DNA of 64,000 bases from Owenia fusiformis (Eukaryota; Annelida; Polychaeta; Sabellida; Oweniidae), in NCBI GenBank assembly GCA_903813345.2, contig CAIIXF020000001.1, positions 14,155,915-14,219,914 of the forward strand, read 5' to 3'. Shown in pieces: positions 24,324 to 38,099 of the stretch (its first letter is position 1; each line of letters opens with the position of its first letter). Under the pieces are notes generated by a model. It saw only the letters and a list, made by a program, of their open reading frames with translations. It did no database searches and was not told the DNA's origin. Position numbers and translations under genes: made by a program.

Positions 24324-27300
24324 ATGGCAGCAGAGGGTAACACCTTTGGTCAGGTGGTGACAGTTGCACATCCTGACCCCCCTACTGAGGCAGAGAGCGC
24401 AAGTCCCAGTGAGGCACAGGGACTGCTCGCTAACTTTTGGACAAAACAAAACAATGATATGAGAACATTAGGAGTGGTAAGTACATGTTATTCCATGATA
24501 ATTTTAAAAGAATGTTGAATGAGTTTGCTGTGAAATATATACATGATGTGGAAAATATGAGGTATACCAGCACAGTACATTGATTCTTGGACAGGTTAAT
24601 TAGACAAACTAGATACAAAAATAATAAGCTCTCAAGTAGAATTACTCGAACTTAAACACTTTGTGGTCACTTAAACAGGATTAATTTAGTTAGATATTGT
24701 AAAATAAACATTTATATATGTAACGATAGGTTATGTTTCTTACAGACTGACTATAAGACACAAGAACTACCATTGGCCAGGATAAAGAAGATCATGAAGC
24801 TTGATGAAGATGTCAAAGTAAGAATTTCTGTTTTGAAATCTGAAGAGCTTGCATTTCATGACAAGATGATAGACAATGGTACCTGTTATATGCAACATGG
24901 ATAAATGGCTTCTTTATGAAGCATCTTTTAATCAGCTTTGTAACTAAAACCAATGATACCAGCTAGTTAGAATATCACTGAATTTCAAGACATCAACATT
25001 GGACACTGACCAAGGATATTCTACATCAGTCTTAGTAGGGAGACCAGTTTTTGATCACTCATTGATTAAGCATGAAATATAATAGTAATTAGAATATTTA
25101 TTGGGAAAACAATGCTGTTTTACAATGGACAAACACAACACAGCATGTATTAGATACAGAGTTGTGGGTCTGATACATGTTGTCATAATTTATTAAAGCA
25201 AAATATCACTGTATTACTACATGTGCAATAACTTCATTTCAGATGATTAGCTCTGAAGCACCTGTGATTTTTGCTAAGGCTGCAGAGATGTTTATCAGTG
25301 AGCTGTCACTTAGGGCCTGGGTTCACACTGAGGACAACAAACGAAGGACATTACAGGTAACATTTTCTCATACACTCCTTCTATTGTCCATCCACTAGTA
25401 ATAATCCAGAGCATATTACCCCTCTTACTGTAGGGTATGCATGTATTTTTGGTTCTGAAACTGTACTGAAAATTAACTTGATTGACTAATATGTTATATG
25501 TATATTCAACATTACGCATTTCAGTTTATTTGATGAATATTCCACACTGTGTCAAATGCAAATGGAATGTCAAACGTCATCATGATAAAACCAAAAATGT
25601 TATTTATAACATATACTTGAACATGGCACTGTGTATTTGTAGAGAAATGACATTGCTATGGCAATCACTAAGTATGACCAGTTTGACTTCCTGATCGACA
25701 TTGTACCTAGAGATGAGATTAAACAAACGAAACGTCCAGTAAGTTATACTTTTTAAACTGCTTTCATTGAAATAATTTCCAGTCAGTGGAGGATGCTTTT
25801 ATTTCATGACATCATATTCATCATATTCTATAAAGGAAAATAAGAAAGAAAAAATTTCACATGCTACTACTGTAGACTGTACATCTATGAGAATAATCTG
25901 ACAACATCTAAGAAGCCAACTTTAGAGCAGATACAAAGTCACAAGTCTTATTTTATTATACATCTACATCTCCCTATATATTTCAATAGGAGGACACACA
26001 ATCAGCTAAAACATCAATGATGCCTGACCAAGTCCAGTACTATTTCCAACTAGCTCAACAACATCAGCAAGCATTACAGCAGCAGAATCAGCAACAGCAA
26101 CAACAACAGCAACAGCAGCAAACTCAAGTGACAGCAGCAACAACAACAACACCTACTGTCAACCAGGTGCAGCTACAAGGGAGTGAGCAGCAACAGATTC
26201 AGGTGATTCAGGTAAGAAACTGATTGAGTTAAACTTGAAATTCAAATTGTTGTCGTTTGTAACAAATTTTGTAAGTACATACACATATTCATTTTGATCT
26301 GTTTCCTCAGTCACTGCATTTTCTCAAGAAAGGGGAAGATATCATCCTTGTGATATTTCCCATATCAACTCCCTCCTCTTGAATAACTAGTTATTAATAT
26401 CTTGTATTACTAGTTATATGAAGTTATAAATAAAATCTCACTGTAACTTCTTGGCTACATCGTGTTCATTCTCTATTTTTATATTTCATCATTGTAGGGT
26501 ACAGGTACAGGAGAACAGCCCCAGATCCAGATCATCCAGGGTGGCCAGCAGGCTGGTGCAGCCCAGGTGCAACAGGTCCCTCAGGTTATACAGCAGATTG
26601 TTACACCCTCTGGAGAGGTACAGAGTGTACCTGTAAGTAGACCATTCAAATTTAAGTTGATTTATTCCTCATCATTCAACTAGCTTTGGGTATATTGAAT
26701 TTACATACCTTGTACAAACACCTTATCTATTTTTAACAATGTACAGAGACATGCAATGAAACAAAAAGAAGACAAAGAGATAACATATTTGATTTACTAT
26801 CTTGCAACGCTCTCTATAACATAGATTATTATCATATAATTTCTGTTATGTTTACTAACCTACCTACACAAATCCAATATAAGAAAAACAAGTTTGTTTT
26901 AGTAACAGTCTTCCCCTGTAGAGAGATGCATTCATATGGTCTGATATTAGACCCCCCCCTATAATTTGTACCATCACATGAATCTACTTATTGAGACTCA
27001 GCTATCAACTTATTGAAATTTTTGTTTGGTCCTAAATGACAATTTTTAGTAGAATGAAATCCTGCAATAAATGTACAGGGTGATCCAGAAGTAACGTCAA
27101 AGATGTTGCCATTTCAATACTAACTGGATCAATAATCTGATAATCAGGGGATTTAGCTGCTGCATCTTCTTAAAATTTTTACTCTTCATATTCACCTTCT
27201 TTCAAATCAAAATGATACAAAATTAACAAAAAATGTATAATTTCATTCTAGAAAAATAGTGAAAATTGCTTAAATACTAATATCACATTGTATCAGATTG

Positions 27301-28502
27301 TATCTGGTATGTGTTGTTATGATATACATGTTCAGTGTTTCATGACAGCCTGATAAGGCCAGTGGGCACTTATAATGGCACTTTATAAATAAATAATCAA
27401 AAACTATTTTATAGATCCAACTTACCCCGGCACAGTTGCAAGCCATCCAACTGCAGATGAGTGGAAAACAATCGGGACAATCTGTAGTAATACAGGCATC
27501 AAATCCTGCCCCAGAATCTGAGCAGCAGGGTGGTCAACAACAACAGGTAATGGTCATACCTCCTAATATGTCTGTTAACAGTAAGGTATAGGGGAAGTGG
27601 GCGATTTATGGAAGAAGCACTTTCATACTAGCTAAATTGTACCTTACCTGAAAATAATGTTAAATATAGTAGTTACACTTTCAAGTTAGAGGGGGTGTAT
27701 TAGTAACTTGTGGTCTTCTAGCATGAAAGCAAGTTTGCACTTTTCCAACCTGGGATTTTAAGATTATGCTTACACCTACCTGAAAATCCATTTGCACCTT
27801 CCATCAAAACCATTTGACCTACCCACAAAACTATTTGCATCCACCCATGAACCCATTTCAGGCTCGTAGCCAGGGGGGGTTCGCAGGGTTCGGGCGAACC
27901 CCCCCCCCCTGGCCAAAAATTCTTTCAAAATCATGCGGTTTTTCACCATTTTGAGCACTTCTCAAGTGATTTTAGCCATATTTGAGCCAAAATTGTCAAA
28001 TGAGAACCCCTCCTGGAAATTTTTGAAAACTGAACCCCCCTTGGCAAATCCTGGCTACGGGCCTGCATTTGCACCTACCCAAAAACACATTTGGACTTAC
28101 CAAAAAACACATTTGCATCTACCTGAAAACCGATTTACAACCATTTCAAAATGGGGAGGATCATGAAAAATAATATTTTCACAAAGTTTTGAAAATTAGA
28201 ATTTATGTCGAAAAAATGCTTGGACCTGAACAGTGAACAAGCACACTCACACTTATAACTTATAGCCAATTTTTCTGAATTGTGAAGTAAGGGGAGGGTC
28301 AACATGTAATAATTATCCTTCCAAAATTGAAATTGAATTGGTATTTTGTGGAGCTAACATTGTCAATGACACTATTAATGACATTATGGAATGGTTTCAG
28401 ATTTTCCAGATGGGCAGTCAGGGCCAACAGATTGTGTTCCAACAGGGTACCCAGGAGAACCAATCAAATAGCCAGACATCAGAGGGTCAAAACACCTCAT
28501 GA
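24324..28502 (+). CDS. NFYC: Nuclear transcription factor Y subunit gamma, 341 aa
   Basis: Eight coding exons, all phase 0: 24324-24476, 24746-24817, 25243-25356, 25643-25738, 25990-26211, 26498-26632, 27415-27546 and 28401-28502 (TGA). Residues about 40-145 form the NF-YC histone-fold domain: FW near the start, [55 protein letters not shown] and [11 protein letters not shown]. These match the vertebrate protein closely. The rest is a Gln-rich activation region with a polyQ run around residues 177-190, then Q-, G- and V-rich exons, as usual for NF-YC. With NF-YB it forms the dimer that recruits NF-YA to CCAAT boxes. The length is close to vertebrate isoforms. An AATAAA at 29909 may end a long 3' UTR. 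Confidence 0.96.
26073..26121 (+). repeat. CAG/CAA repeat coding polyglutamine
   Basis: Mixed CAG and CAA codons encode a glutamine run in NF-YC exon 5. The codon mixture limits slippage. It lies downstream of the histone fold, in the activation region. Confidence 0.85.
27862..28066. repeat. MITE family C, copy 1 (GCCCGTAGCCAG ends)
   Basis: It begins GGCTCGTAGCCAGGGGGG and ends CCTGGCTACGGGCCTG, which is inverted. It shares CAAAATCATGC and AAAAATTCT words with the copy at 37918-38099. It lies in the last NF-YC intron. Confidence 0.75.
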
Positions 28503-28775
28503 TCGTAATAGATATAACTTGACACTTTATTCAAATGAAGAGGACCAATGCAGACAGGCAAGAATACATCAGCGAGGCATCGGCTGTAAGAACACATAGT
28601 GTAGACTATTATCTCGGAACATTATGGCTAATTATCCAGCCAAATTACTGTAGATGATGTTAATGCCTGAATTAAATTAAAAATATGACCAATCGCTATC
28701 TATACACTCAGGCAAGAATATATTACATCCGTCAAACATCAGCTGTACAGAGGAGTAGGACTTTGATGACATTTT

Positions 28776-28919
28776 TATGTCATCACCACACTGCCACAAG
28801 TGGTGACATATTGTTATAGTCTCCAACTTTTTTGTGGACGTTGTTCAGTCATTGGTGTTTGGAGTTCGGTGATTGGCATTCAGAGTTTGGTGTCTATAAC
28901 AAATGGCGGGTGGTGACAT
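28776..28919. repeat. MITE family M, copy C
   Basis: Starts TATGTCATCACCAC, ends TGGCGGGTGGTGACA. Its interior (GTCTCCAACTTTTT, GGTGTTTGG, GGTGTCTATAACAAATGGC) matches copy D at 38196-38318. The following TTTTGCATGTTAATGCCTTG is also shared, so the homologous unit extends beyond the terminal repeat. It lies in the NF-YC 3' flank. Confidence 0.75.
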
Positions 28920-30073
28920 TTTGCATGTTAATGCCTTGTATATGCATGTTAACAGCCAAAGATGCTTTAAATGTCGTAAAAATACTATCTCATGTTTAAA
29001 ATAAGGCAAAAAAGGAATGCAGCAGTTGGAAAGTCTCCATGAGTCAGTACCTCAGACTGTATGAAATTCCAGAAAATGAGGCACTCATTCAAGTTTAGAG
29101 ATTCAAACGTACACGTAGATATGACCAGAGGAGAGAATTTCTTTATATTGATCTGCATTATCAAAACAAAACCTGGTGGTTTTAGTTTTCCGACTCAGCT
29201 TTACATAAACAGCATGTCATATATTTGAAAAATATTTAACAACTGTAGTTGTAAATTGTACATAAAAATTGTACATAGTAACGTGATTGTCTATTTTTTA
29301 TTAAGAATTGCACATATTGTAAATCATTTCAAAAATATTAATAGACCAATCCAGTAAATCATGTCACCTTTATTAGTTGTGATGTCATTCTTTCATTTTC
29401 AGGGCAGAAATAAGAAAAAAGGTAGACCAAGTAAAATCTGGAATATTTTGTCATGCAAACTTATAAGGTTCCAGTTGTACACAACTACAGGAAAAAGCTA
29501 AAAAATCTCTGAAATCAGAGATATCAGCTTTGCTTCAGATGATAACAAGTTACATTTTTGTCAGTGATGAAACTAGATAAATGGGGATGATACAAACTGT
29601 ATTGGAAAAATACATGGTAATCTCATCAAGGTAGTATCGTCAGTGCTGGATAAATTCATAAGAATAAATTCATAAGATAGTATCTTCATCCATTTGAGTT
29701 AGGATCATCAAAAGGGAAGCTCCAATTTCAGAAGTGTTTTCTTTTTACTTGTTTACAAACTTATTAGTTTGCATGAAGAAGTATTTGGAACCAGATTTTA
29801 CTTTTGTTATGTACCTAATATAAGGCAAATGTAGACATTGTGTTAAGAACAGCATAATATATTTGACACATTTTATGTATGGTACATATATGATGACAGA
29901 TCTGTACAAATAAATAATGAGCTATATCATTCCATATAACATGTAATTTTTAAGTATGCTTTGATGTGTGTACATCTTCAGATAAAAGATTATCCAATTG
30001 ACCATTAAGTGCAGACATTTTGGCAAAAAACAACAAAGAAAATGCAGATTTACTTTTGCAACAATTTTTTACT

Positions 30074-30467
30074 AAAGGACGATTCTCGGTTTGGAAAACA
30101 GCCTCCTGGGCTAAAAATTTTTTCATGAAAAATATAGAAATATTACCCAAATTAAACAATGAATATTCAAAAGAGGACAATTAAATCTACAATATGTAAA
30201 AATAACAAATTGGTCTGAAGCAGGGATAATGCTCAAATAGACCGATTCAATAAAATACAAGTCTCGATTTGGGGAAAGAAGTTCATCAGTGTACTGCGCT
30301 AATATTTTTTTGCGAAAAATCTAGAAATATTACCCAAATTAAATTATGACTATTCAAAAGAAGACCTTCAAATCTATATTATGTAAAAAAAATCAAATTT
30401 GTCCGAAGCAGGGATAATGCTCATTTAGATTGATGAACTTCGTTCTCCAAACCGAGAATCGTCCTTT
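30074..30467. repeat. MITE with 22-base perfect terminal inverted repeats
   Basis: The termini 30074-30095 and 30446-30467 are exact inverted copies, beginning AAAGGACGATTCTCGG. The interior is a diverged tandem duplication: AAATATTACCCAAATTAAA, ATTCAAAAGA and AAGCAGGGATAATGCTCA each appear twice. It interrupts a LINE remnant. Confidence 0.85.
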
Positions 30468-31660
30468 CATCTCAATTTTGACTCACTTGATTCTCCAGAG
30501 ATTCCTTCAAAAACAGGTCAAATTTTATTGATTTTTCAAAACAAGATGTTAATAAAATTTTGTGTGACCTTAATACCTCAAAGCAGGATGGACCAGACGG
30601 AATAACAAATAAAATGTTGAAAATGTGTTGCAACAGTATAGACCAACCATTATTTGACCTTTTCAAAAATGTAATAGAATTAAATACATTTCAGAGTTCT
30701 TGGAAATTAGGAACTGTACATGTAGTTCCAATTTACATAAATAAAGGTTCCAAATGTGATCCCAGAAATTACAGACCAATTAATCTCTGTTAAACAACAT
30801 TTCAAAAATATTTGAACGATTGGTATTCAACAATATGTTCAAATATGTCACTGAAAACAATAACAATAGTCAATATGATTGATGAGCAAATGGATAATAA
30901 CTGTGATGTAGAATCTGCGTATGACACAGTTCCACATTATTTATGTTAAAGAAGCTAAAATCATATGGTTTTTCTGATACCATCATTAACTTGATTAAAT
31001 CTTACTTGTCAGATAGATGTCTCCAAGTCAAAGTTAATGGGGAGTTCTCAGAATGTTCATCCTTGGTCCAAGGGTATTTCACTTCTTTCCAACTGAATTT
31101 AAGCATAAATGAAGTTCTTTAAAGAAGGATGAGAACGTTCCCCCGGATAAAGCTCAATACCTCAAGGTTCCATAATTGAACCACTTTGCTTCCTCCTTTT
31201 CATAAATGACCTTATGAGGTTCTTAATCATAGCCAATTATATCTGTATGCAGATGACAGTTCTATTTTCTTTCCTTGGTAAAGAAACAAAAACATCTTTG
31301 ACCTCCACAAAAATTTTCAACCTGACCTAGACAAACTTTCAGAATGGTCCCTTAAATGGAAGTCAATTTTCAAACCTTCAAAAAGTGTAAAAATTATTTT
31401 TAAGGGGTCAAGAAGGAAACAACTACGACACCCTCCTGTCTTTCTAAGCAATGAAAAAATTAAGAGATCAGTTCACCGTTAACACTTGGGAATAACATTA
31501 GATGAACACTTATCTTTTAGGCCTCATATACAAGAAACTGATAAATGTAATGCAATGTTAAATACATTGAAATTCCTAAAAAATAAAAAATAAGATCAAA
31601 ACATTTGGAAAAAATGTACCTCTCATTTATACTCTAATACTATCAGATTTTAAAAAAATG
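30468..31660 (+). pseudogene. Decayed LINE reverse transcriptase
   Basis: Blocks of a non-LTR reverse transcriptase appear in successive frames: KQDGPDGITNKML near 30581, NYRPINL near 30767, a degraded FD-type motif, LQVKVNGEFS near 31023, the YADD active-site box near 31240, and a C-terminal thumb with SEWSLKWK and LGITLDEHLSFRPHI. Frameshifts and stops separate them. The domain order and VPIYINKG motif fit Jockey/CR1-like elements. Part of its 5' side probably continues left of the inserted MITE (about 29980-30073). Confidence 0.75.
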
Positions 31661-33026
31661 AGTTTTTTAGTTCATGTATTAAAGCTGAACATTCAGCCAA
31701 CCATTGCTCCTATGCTGTTGCACGACACAATTGTTTGCCAGTAAACAACTTGATCAGTAGTTTAACAATGCAAGGTTCACTGACTTTTAATTCAGTGCAT
31801 TTCTATTCAACTGGTCAGCTAGGAGGAGGTCAACATTTATTATACTTTACTGAATCAATCAGACTAAAGCCTGGATATTGGCAATACTATCATGTTGTTA
31901 AGGCTCAGCTGGAAAGCAACATTTTGGTAAAAAATTGCTGTACCTGTACATGTTATTTTCTGGTTCAAAATTAAGTATGAAGGCATGTGCGTATTTCCTT
32001 GCTTTTTTCAGGAAAGTATCATTACATTGTCTACTAGTAAATCTGGAAACAGGTCAATGGTAGCTCCTGTGCTGTCTGGAAACTTTGAAAGAAAATTTGG
32101 AAAAATAGAAAGTGTGAAATATCTGAATTTCCTGGAGTTCTCATTGACCTCTTACCAGATATACTAAAAGAAGACAATGTAATGATACTTCCCTGAAAAA
32201 AGCAAAGTAATTACCACATACCTTCATACTTTATTTTGTACCAGGAAATAACATGTGCAGGTATAGCAATGTTTTACCAAAATGTTATTTTCTAGCTGTA
32301 CCTAATACAATAAACCTTTAGCAAAATAATAGGCAGACTCCTCTCCTCTGGAACCCCAAAAATGGGAATATTATAATCCCAAGCCTCAAAGCAGAAAAGT
32401 ATGAAGCAAACATTTAGACATTGGGACTTCTGACATGCTGATTTGGGATAAAATGAGACCATATTACACTTTACATGGTATGACACACAGCTTGATTGCT
32501 GGTCAACTGCATATTTTAAATATATGCAGTCATATTGTAAGGCCAGAGAAAACAATTTAAGTGTTTAACATTCATGATTAAAGAAATTAATAGCATTTAT
32601 GTTATTTCAAATGAGGATCTTGAGAAAAAAACTTTTTTTCCTCTTCATCCTAGATTTTAAAGTATTATACTGTCAAACCAAATAAATACCAAAATAAAAA
32701 ATAAATATAACAGAGCATGTTGCTGCTGAAAAGGGAGACCTTGTAGCATGATAAAAAAATATTGCACACATTATCTATTTAGCCTGGCCTAATCAACTTA
32801 TTATATAATAGATGTGCATTGTGCACTACTAAAGTAGTTGCCAATTTGATCACAAATTTACTTGGCGTGAACTTGCTGGATGTATTTTTATCATTAAATA
32901 TACGCCTGTGTCAAATGTAATATGGTTTATTCTATGAAATAGAGTAAAATTGAGTAGGTTTGTTACTAAAGGACATTTCAAACCTTAGTTATATTATCAG
33001 GCAAGTAAAGGACTGGAGCAATAAAG

Positions 33027-36000
33027 ATGATGAAGTTATGGTGCATAATGAAAAGGAACAGGTTCAGTTTGATGAGAGCTTTCTTGACCTTAGTTTTCGT
33101 TGGATTTCTACTACGCTTGATTAATTACTTTAGGATTGCAGGTACAGTAGTGTTGCGTTGATGCAGTTTTAGATATCCAAGTACATGTCTTTGATTTATG
33201 GGGTCATTTCTATAGTGTACAGTAAAACCTGTCTCCTCCGAACACCATAGGGACTGGCTAAAAATGTTCGGATTGAAAGGTGTTCGGATTTCGAGGTTTT
33301 TCCATCCGTAAGATTATGAATTTTAAATAAATATAAATGCATTCTCAATGAAAATTAATATTTCTGTTGCCAACATAACTTTTTGCTATTCCAAAATCTG
33401 ATTCAAATGAATTTAGTCATGTTAGAAAGGCCCATTATGATTGAGACCATTTGATGTTTTTTTCAAAGTATTATCATAACAAATCAGTGTTAATTGAAAA
33501 TATTTGAGCAGTTTTGTAAGAAATATGTGATATTTTGTAAAAAGTGTTTAGATTAGACAGGTTAATTTTTCAAATATGAGTGTTTGGATTAGGTGTTCAG
33601 ATTTCAAGGTTTTTTAACATGGGAGGAAAAAATGGAATTGGAAAAAAGTGTTCAGATTGGAAGGTGTTCAGATTAGCCAGGTGTTCGGATATACAGTTTT
33701 CACTGTATACAGGGTGTCAAATAAATATGTTCTCCCTCCTCAACTTTAACATCCACAAAATGTTGCATAACTTTTCTGTCTGTATGATATCTGAATTGTT
33801 CGTTGGCACCTTAAAGCTAGGCTTCATGTAGCAACTCTACAATAAGTTTCAAATGACTAGCTCAGCTTTGTGGACTTTTATGTACAAAAGTTCATACTCT
33901 TGAAATCAAGGGGAGAACATATTTCTGAAAATGGATACTGAGTTATGTCTTCTTCACTGAATTGATAATTTTTAAAATGTACAATATCTGGATTTCAAAA
34001 TTTTTCAAAATACCTCATTTTTGTTTTCAGATCCTATAGACTCTGAGAGCTTTGAAAATGGCAATGCTATAAACTATTATCCAACTATTGCAATAAATAA
34101 GCAACTTGAAGAATCCCAAAAACAGCACAATGTGGAACCTTTGAAAGACCCAATAAATACTGTAAGCAGCCCAAGAAAGACTATAGAAAACATCAAGGAA
34201 GATGCTGTTAATGACCCACAAATTGATAAGCTTGAGGTTGATAGAAACATTGGAGGAACTAATGGTGACAATGCAGAAACAGGTTTTGACAATGAAAAAA
34301 CTGGGCCTGATGCAGCAACAGGTTTTGAAGATGCAGGAACTGGCTTTGAAGATGATCAGAAACTTGGCCATCATAACAGTAGAAATTTACTCCGGGTTGA
34401 TACCACTAAACTATTGGTGTATGGCTACATGCGTGGAGGGACAACTCTCCTGGGTGATATATTTAAGACTGATCCTGGAGCAATGTACTGGTTTGAACCT
34501 CTGACTGGATTCTACGATAACCTGTATGGATTACATTACTATCTGAACCCATGGGGTATAACACATTATCCCAATGGCTCACTCAGGTAATGATATCTTT
34601 TTCTTCAGATTTTAAAATATGTGTTAACATCACCAAACTTAAAAAACACAGATATTGAGGCACAAGGGATTTAAGAGCTTCTTAAAGCATTTTGGGTCAT
34701 TGATTCTGTGCAATCATCTCATATGTAGCACACGTACAGTAAAACCTCCATGCATACCCTACTGACTTCTGTATAAATTACGCTCTATGTAGTGAACACT
34801 TACCAATACTGACCATTTTTCTGCGCAAAAAATGTTCAATAGACACAGGTTTAACTGTACTTGCACTTAAACATTCAGAAACTTGGCTTGAGAAATAAAC
34901 ATTATGTGTTTTAAATTTCAGAAATATCCCAGCATATGAGGAAAAGTTTGTAGCAGAAAAACTGGATAATCTGTACAGATGTAAGCTGGATGAAACCCCC
35001 CAAGAGGTGTTCTATCGTGTTGAAGATCTCCCTGGAGGTGCCTTAGAAAAACTCCACAAGTGTATACAAATCCATAATGGTGGTCCATTTGCTCAAATGT
35101 TCTTTAATTGTAAAAAGCACTTGTCTGAAACTTGCTCACACACATTTCAATTTGTATCAAAATTTGAACAAAAATGTTTAAATCCATATCTGAATATAGG
35201 AAATCCTGGGACTACTGCTTACCTCAGTGATCAATATGAACAGCATGAATCGTGTATGAACAATTTAAAGCCTTACTTACAACGGTGCATGCATTTGGTT
35301 CAAGCACCATGTAATAAGAGTTCACTAAGGGTTGTGAAAGCATTGAGGATGACGCTAAAAGGGATTAAAGGACTGATGCAAAGGGACTCAGATATCAAGA
35401 TGGTGCACTACTTCAGAGATCCAAGGGCAATTCTAGCCTCTAGGAATTCACTCGGAGGATTACAGGTATTATACACAATAAGGGGCAATAAAACTCACTA
35501 TAATGGGCAATAAAACTCACTATAAGGGGCAATAGAATCTCGCGATAAGGGGCAATAGAACTTACAATAAGGGGCAATAAACCTCACTATAAGGGGCAAT
35601 AGAGCTCACTTTAATGGGCAATAAAACTCACTATAAGGGGCAATAGAATCTCGCAATAAGGGGCAATAGAACTTACAATAAGGAGCAATAGAGATCACAA
35701 TAAGGGGCAATAGATCTAACAATGAGGGGTAACAGAACTCACAATAAGTGACATTTATCTGGGTTTACAAAAAATTATAGATCTTTTTCATAAAATGTAT
35801 TAAATGTAATTATTTGACAATGTTTGGTTACATGAATACATTTTCAAACTTAAAAGTCATGAATATTTCCATTTCAAAATGAATAATCCATCTACAACTA
35901 CAACAAAAGACACCGATGCACAAGATACCCTTGATGAACAAAATTCACCAAACAACACAAACCTTTGTATATATGACAATGAGTATTATATTTATTCTTA

Positions 36001-36386
36001 TTTTACAGATGGATAAAAACCTAACATTTGCTGCCAAGGCACTGTGTGATAAGATGGAAATGGACTACATATCATATAACTCACTTACATCTGAAGAACA
36101 AAAACGCACACTACAACTTAAATATGAAGATCTGATCCTTGAACCAACTGATACGCTCCATAAATTATATGACTTCATTGAGAGAGATTTGCCTGATGAG
36201 ACTCTAACATGGTTAAAGGAGAGAATGAATTGTAAGGGGCATGAGAATGCATATTCAACTTGTAGAAGTAATGCCAGAATGACAGCCTTTGCATGGAGGA
36301 CAAAACTTGGCAACAATGTAATCAAGGAGATAAATGATGTTTGTGGTTCACTGTTAACATTATTAAATTACCCAATTACATTTTAA
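33027..36386 (+). CDS. Carbohydrate sulfotransferase, Golgi type II, 530 aa
   Basis: Four exons join in phase: 33027-33141, 34031-34586, 34922-35465 and 36009-36386 (TAA). Exon 1 encodes a short basic cytosolic tail and one hydrophobic signal anchor (about residues 17-32). An acidic, low-complexity stem follows to about 165, with repeated TGFE and TGPD words. The 5' PAPS-binding loop is VYGYMRGGTTLLGD (about 168-181). The 3'-phosphate motif is FRDPRAILASR (about 388-398), preceded by VVKALRM. Together these indicate a PAPS-dependent transferase acting on Golgi glycans, probably related to the CHST galactose/GlcNAc 6-O group. Loop residues MRGG replace the more usual RSGS, so substrate is uncertain. 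In-frame ATGs at 33027, 33030 and 33048 are all possible starts. An AATAAA lies at 37143. Confidence 0.88.
33220..33705. repeat. Pogo/Tigger-like MITE, 486 bases, TA flanks
   Basis: It begins CAGTAAAACCTGTCTCC and ends (inverted) GTTTTCACTG, flanked by TA on both sides. Both sides carry CCGAACACC/GGTGTTCGGAT words and TTTCGAGGTTTTT/TTTCAAGGTTTTT. The CAGTAAAACCT tip and TA target are typical of pogo-type elements. It lies in sulfotransferase intron 1. Confidence 0.75.
33719..33930. repeat. Small inverted repeat (MITE-like)
   Basis: AATAAATATGTTCTCCC near 33719 pairs with GGGGAGAACATATTTCTG ending near 33928. An inner TTTTATGTACAAAAG is palindromic. It directly abuts the pogo-like MITE and precedes sulfotransferase exon 2. 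Confidence 0.55.
34737..34857. repeat. Pogo/Tigger-like MITE, 121 bases, TA flanks
   Basis: It begins CAGTAAAACCTCCATGC and ends (inverted) CACAGGTTTAACTG, with TA on both sides. The tip matches the larger copy at 33220-33705. It lies in sulfotransferase intron 2. Confidence 0.75.
35474..35752. repeat. Minisatellite, about 23-base unit
   Basis: About twelve units of the form AAGGGGCAATAAAACTCACTAT run right after the donor of sulfotransferase exon 3. Variants replace AAAACTCACTAT with GAATCTCGCAAT or GAACTTACAAT, so higher-order pairs of units are visible. Confidence 0.9.
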
Positions 36387-36675
36387 ACAATTACATGTAA
36401 ATAGTAATCAACCACCTATAAGAGGGCAGTGGGAATTAAATTGAGCTATTACATATAACTACATACTATAATATCACACCTGAGTAGCTCATCTCATGGT
36501 ATTCTGGTATTTGAAAAAATTCACACCCACATGCATAGGCATGATGATATTTTATTGACTTTTTTTTCATCTATTTTAACAATAACATGACATAAAAATA
36601 ACTTATTATGTAAAAACTTAATAACATTCCTTTGGATTTCACTCAAAATTGCCGTCAATGTCATTAGACTTTGGC

Positions 36676-37108
36676 AATTACCCAAATGCGAGTAGGTAGT
36701 TACCAGTTTTACCACCAGATGGCTGATTCGGGTCAATTAACATGGCAGGTATATAAGAAAGTTCCCCTAAACTTGAATATTATCAATTTAAGTGGCTCAA
36801 TTTTCATATAACCCTTATGCGTCTGATACTTATACTAATGAAAATATGTCCAGTAAAGCAAAATATTATCTGTCCACTAAAAGAAAAGATATTTCATTTT
36901 TTGTGATTTTATAGCATTGGGTCTATGGGGATTCTCCCCGAGCTAGAAGTCACATTTTCAAAGAAAATTAATTTTTCAAAGTTGATAAACACTTTTTAAA
37001 ACCACATTTCTAGATGTAATTTTACATGTAGATTTCAAATATGATATTACTTTGACTGAATTTTTAATGACGTAAATCAAGATTATTTCTACTCGCATCT
37101 GGGTTATT
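36676..37108. repeat. MITE family F, copy 2
   Basis: Ends AATTACCCAAATGCGAGTAG and CTACTCGCATCTGGGTTATT form a 20-base terminal inverted repeat with two mismatches. The interior shares several words with copy 1 at 5128-5395. Confidence 0.8.
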
Positions 37109-37917
37109 GTTTAAGTTTGTATATCTGTATTTTATGGAATACAATAAAGATGATTAATAAAAAAAACAAAAAAAAAACATGCATAGGCCAAGGGATGATT
37201 TTTCATTTTGTGTTTACATTTTAAAAAATTTTACTACTATTTTTCCCTCAGCCTATGCCTATATGCATCATACCAATCGTTGTACCCATGTACTACTGGT
37301 ACCATAGCATACCATTTGTTTTCTTTAATATGAAAATTAAATGTTTTTTTATTAATAATTTAAAAAGGTTGATATTTTATATCATTAATTGTATGTTTCA
37401 ATCAGTTTTTGCAATTAAATAGTAAGTTATCAATAAAATTGCAGAGCTCTTCATCTAAGGAAGGTCATTCAAATAGCTATTGTAAATAAAATAAATATGG
37501 ATTTTGAGAGATTTGTCTTTTCTAAAGGGAATTATAACATATGTATCTAAAAATAGATGGATATTGTATGATAATCAGAAAGTGCATTTCACAAATGAAT
37601 TCCATTATAAGTTAGTTACAGTATATTGAGTTGTATATTAGGAACTGCATGCCTTATTTATAAAATAAAACGTTGCATTATTTTAAAAGACACTTCAAAC
37701 TGACACACATTGACATGTTTGACACATTACATAAGACACTTCAACATACCTCTTTTCTGTATTTTGAGCTATCAACTTTCGTGAAATTGGCCTTGAACAA
37801 TGTTGTTGGGGTGGAATATAAAAAGTTGATCAATATTGATATCTGATAAGAGTTCATAGTTAAAGTTCACATTTCACAGAAGAACATCATGTTTTATAGA
37901 TAGGCTATACAGTACTT

Positions 37918-38099
37918 GCCCGTAGCCAGCTTTTACCAGGAGGGGGAGCTTTTTCCAGGGGGGGGGAGCTTTTTCACAATTTTGGCTAAAAATCATGCGA
38001 AAAATTCTCAGAATGGTGAAAAACTGCATGATTTTGAAAGAATTTCTGGCCAGGAGGGGAGCTTCCGCTCCCCCAGCTCCCCCTCTGGCTACGGGCCTG
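37918..38099. repeat. MITE family C, copy 2
   Basis: Ends TGCCCGTAGCCAG and CTGGCTACGGGCCTGCA are inverted. Poly-G/C tracts follow each end, and inner words (AATCATGCGAAAAATTCTCA and AATTTCTGGCC) also pair. It shares its termini with 27862-28066. Confidence 0.8.

Larger units (their letters stand above)
28503..33026. other. Intergenic region downstream of NF-YC
   Basis: No gene is supported between the NF-YC stop and the sulfotransferase start. The stretch contains the NF-YC 3' UTR, an M-family MITE (28776-28919), a decayed LINE with an inserted MITE (about 29980-31660), and about 1.4 kb (31690-33026) in which I see only short unsupported frames. Confidence 0.6.

Noticed and set aside
29950..30180. 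Minus-strand 76-codon frame near the MITE
   Set aside because: Crosses the border of the 30074-30467 MITE and lies antisense to a LINE remnant.
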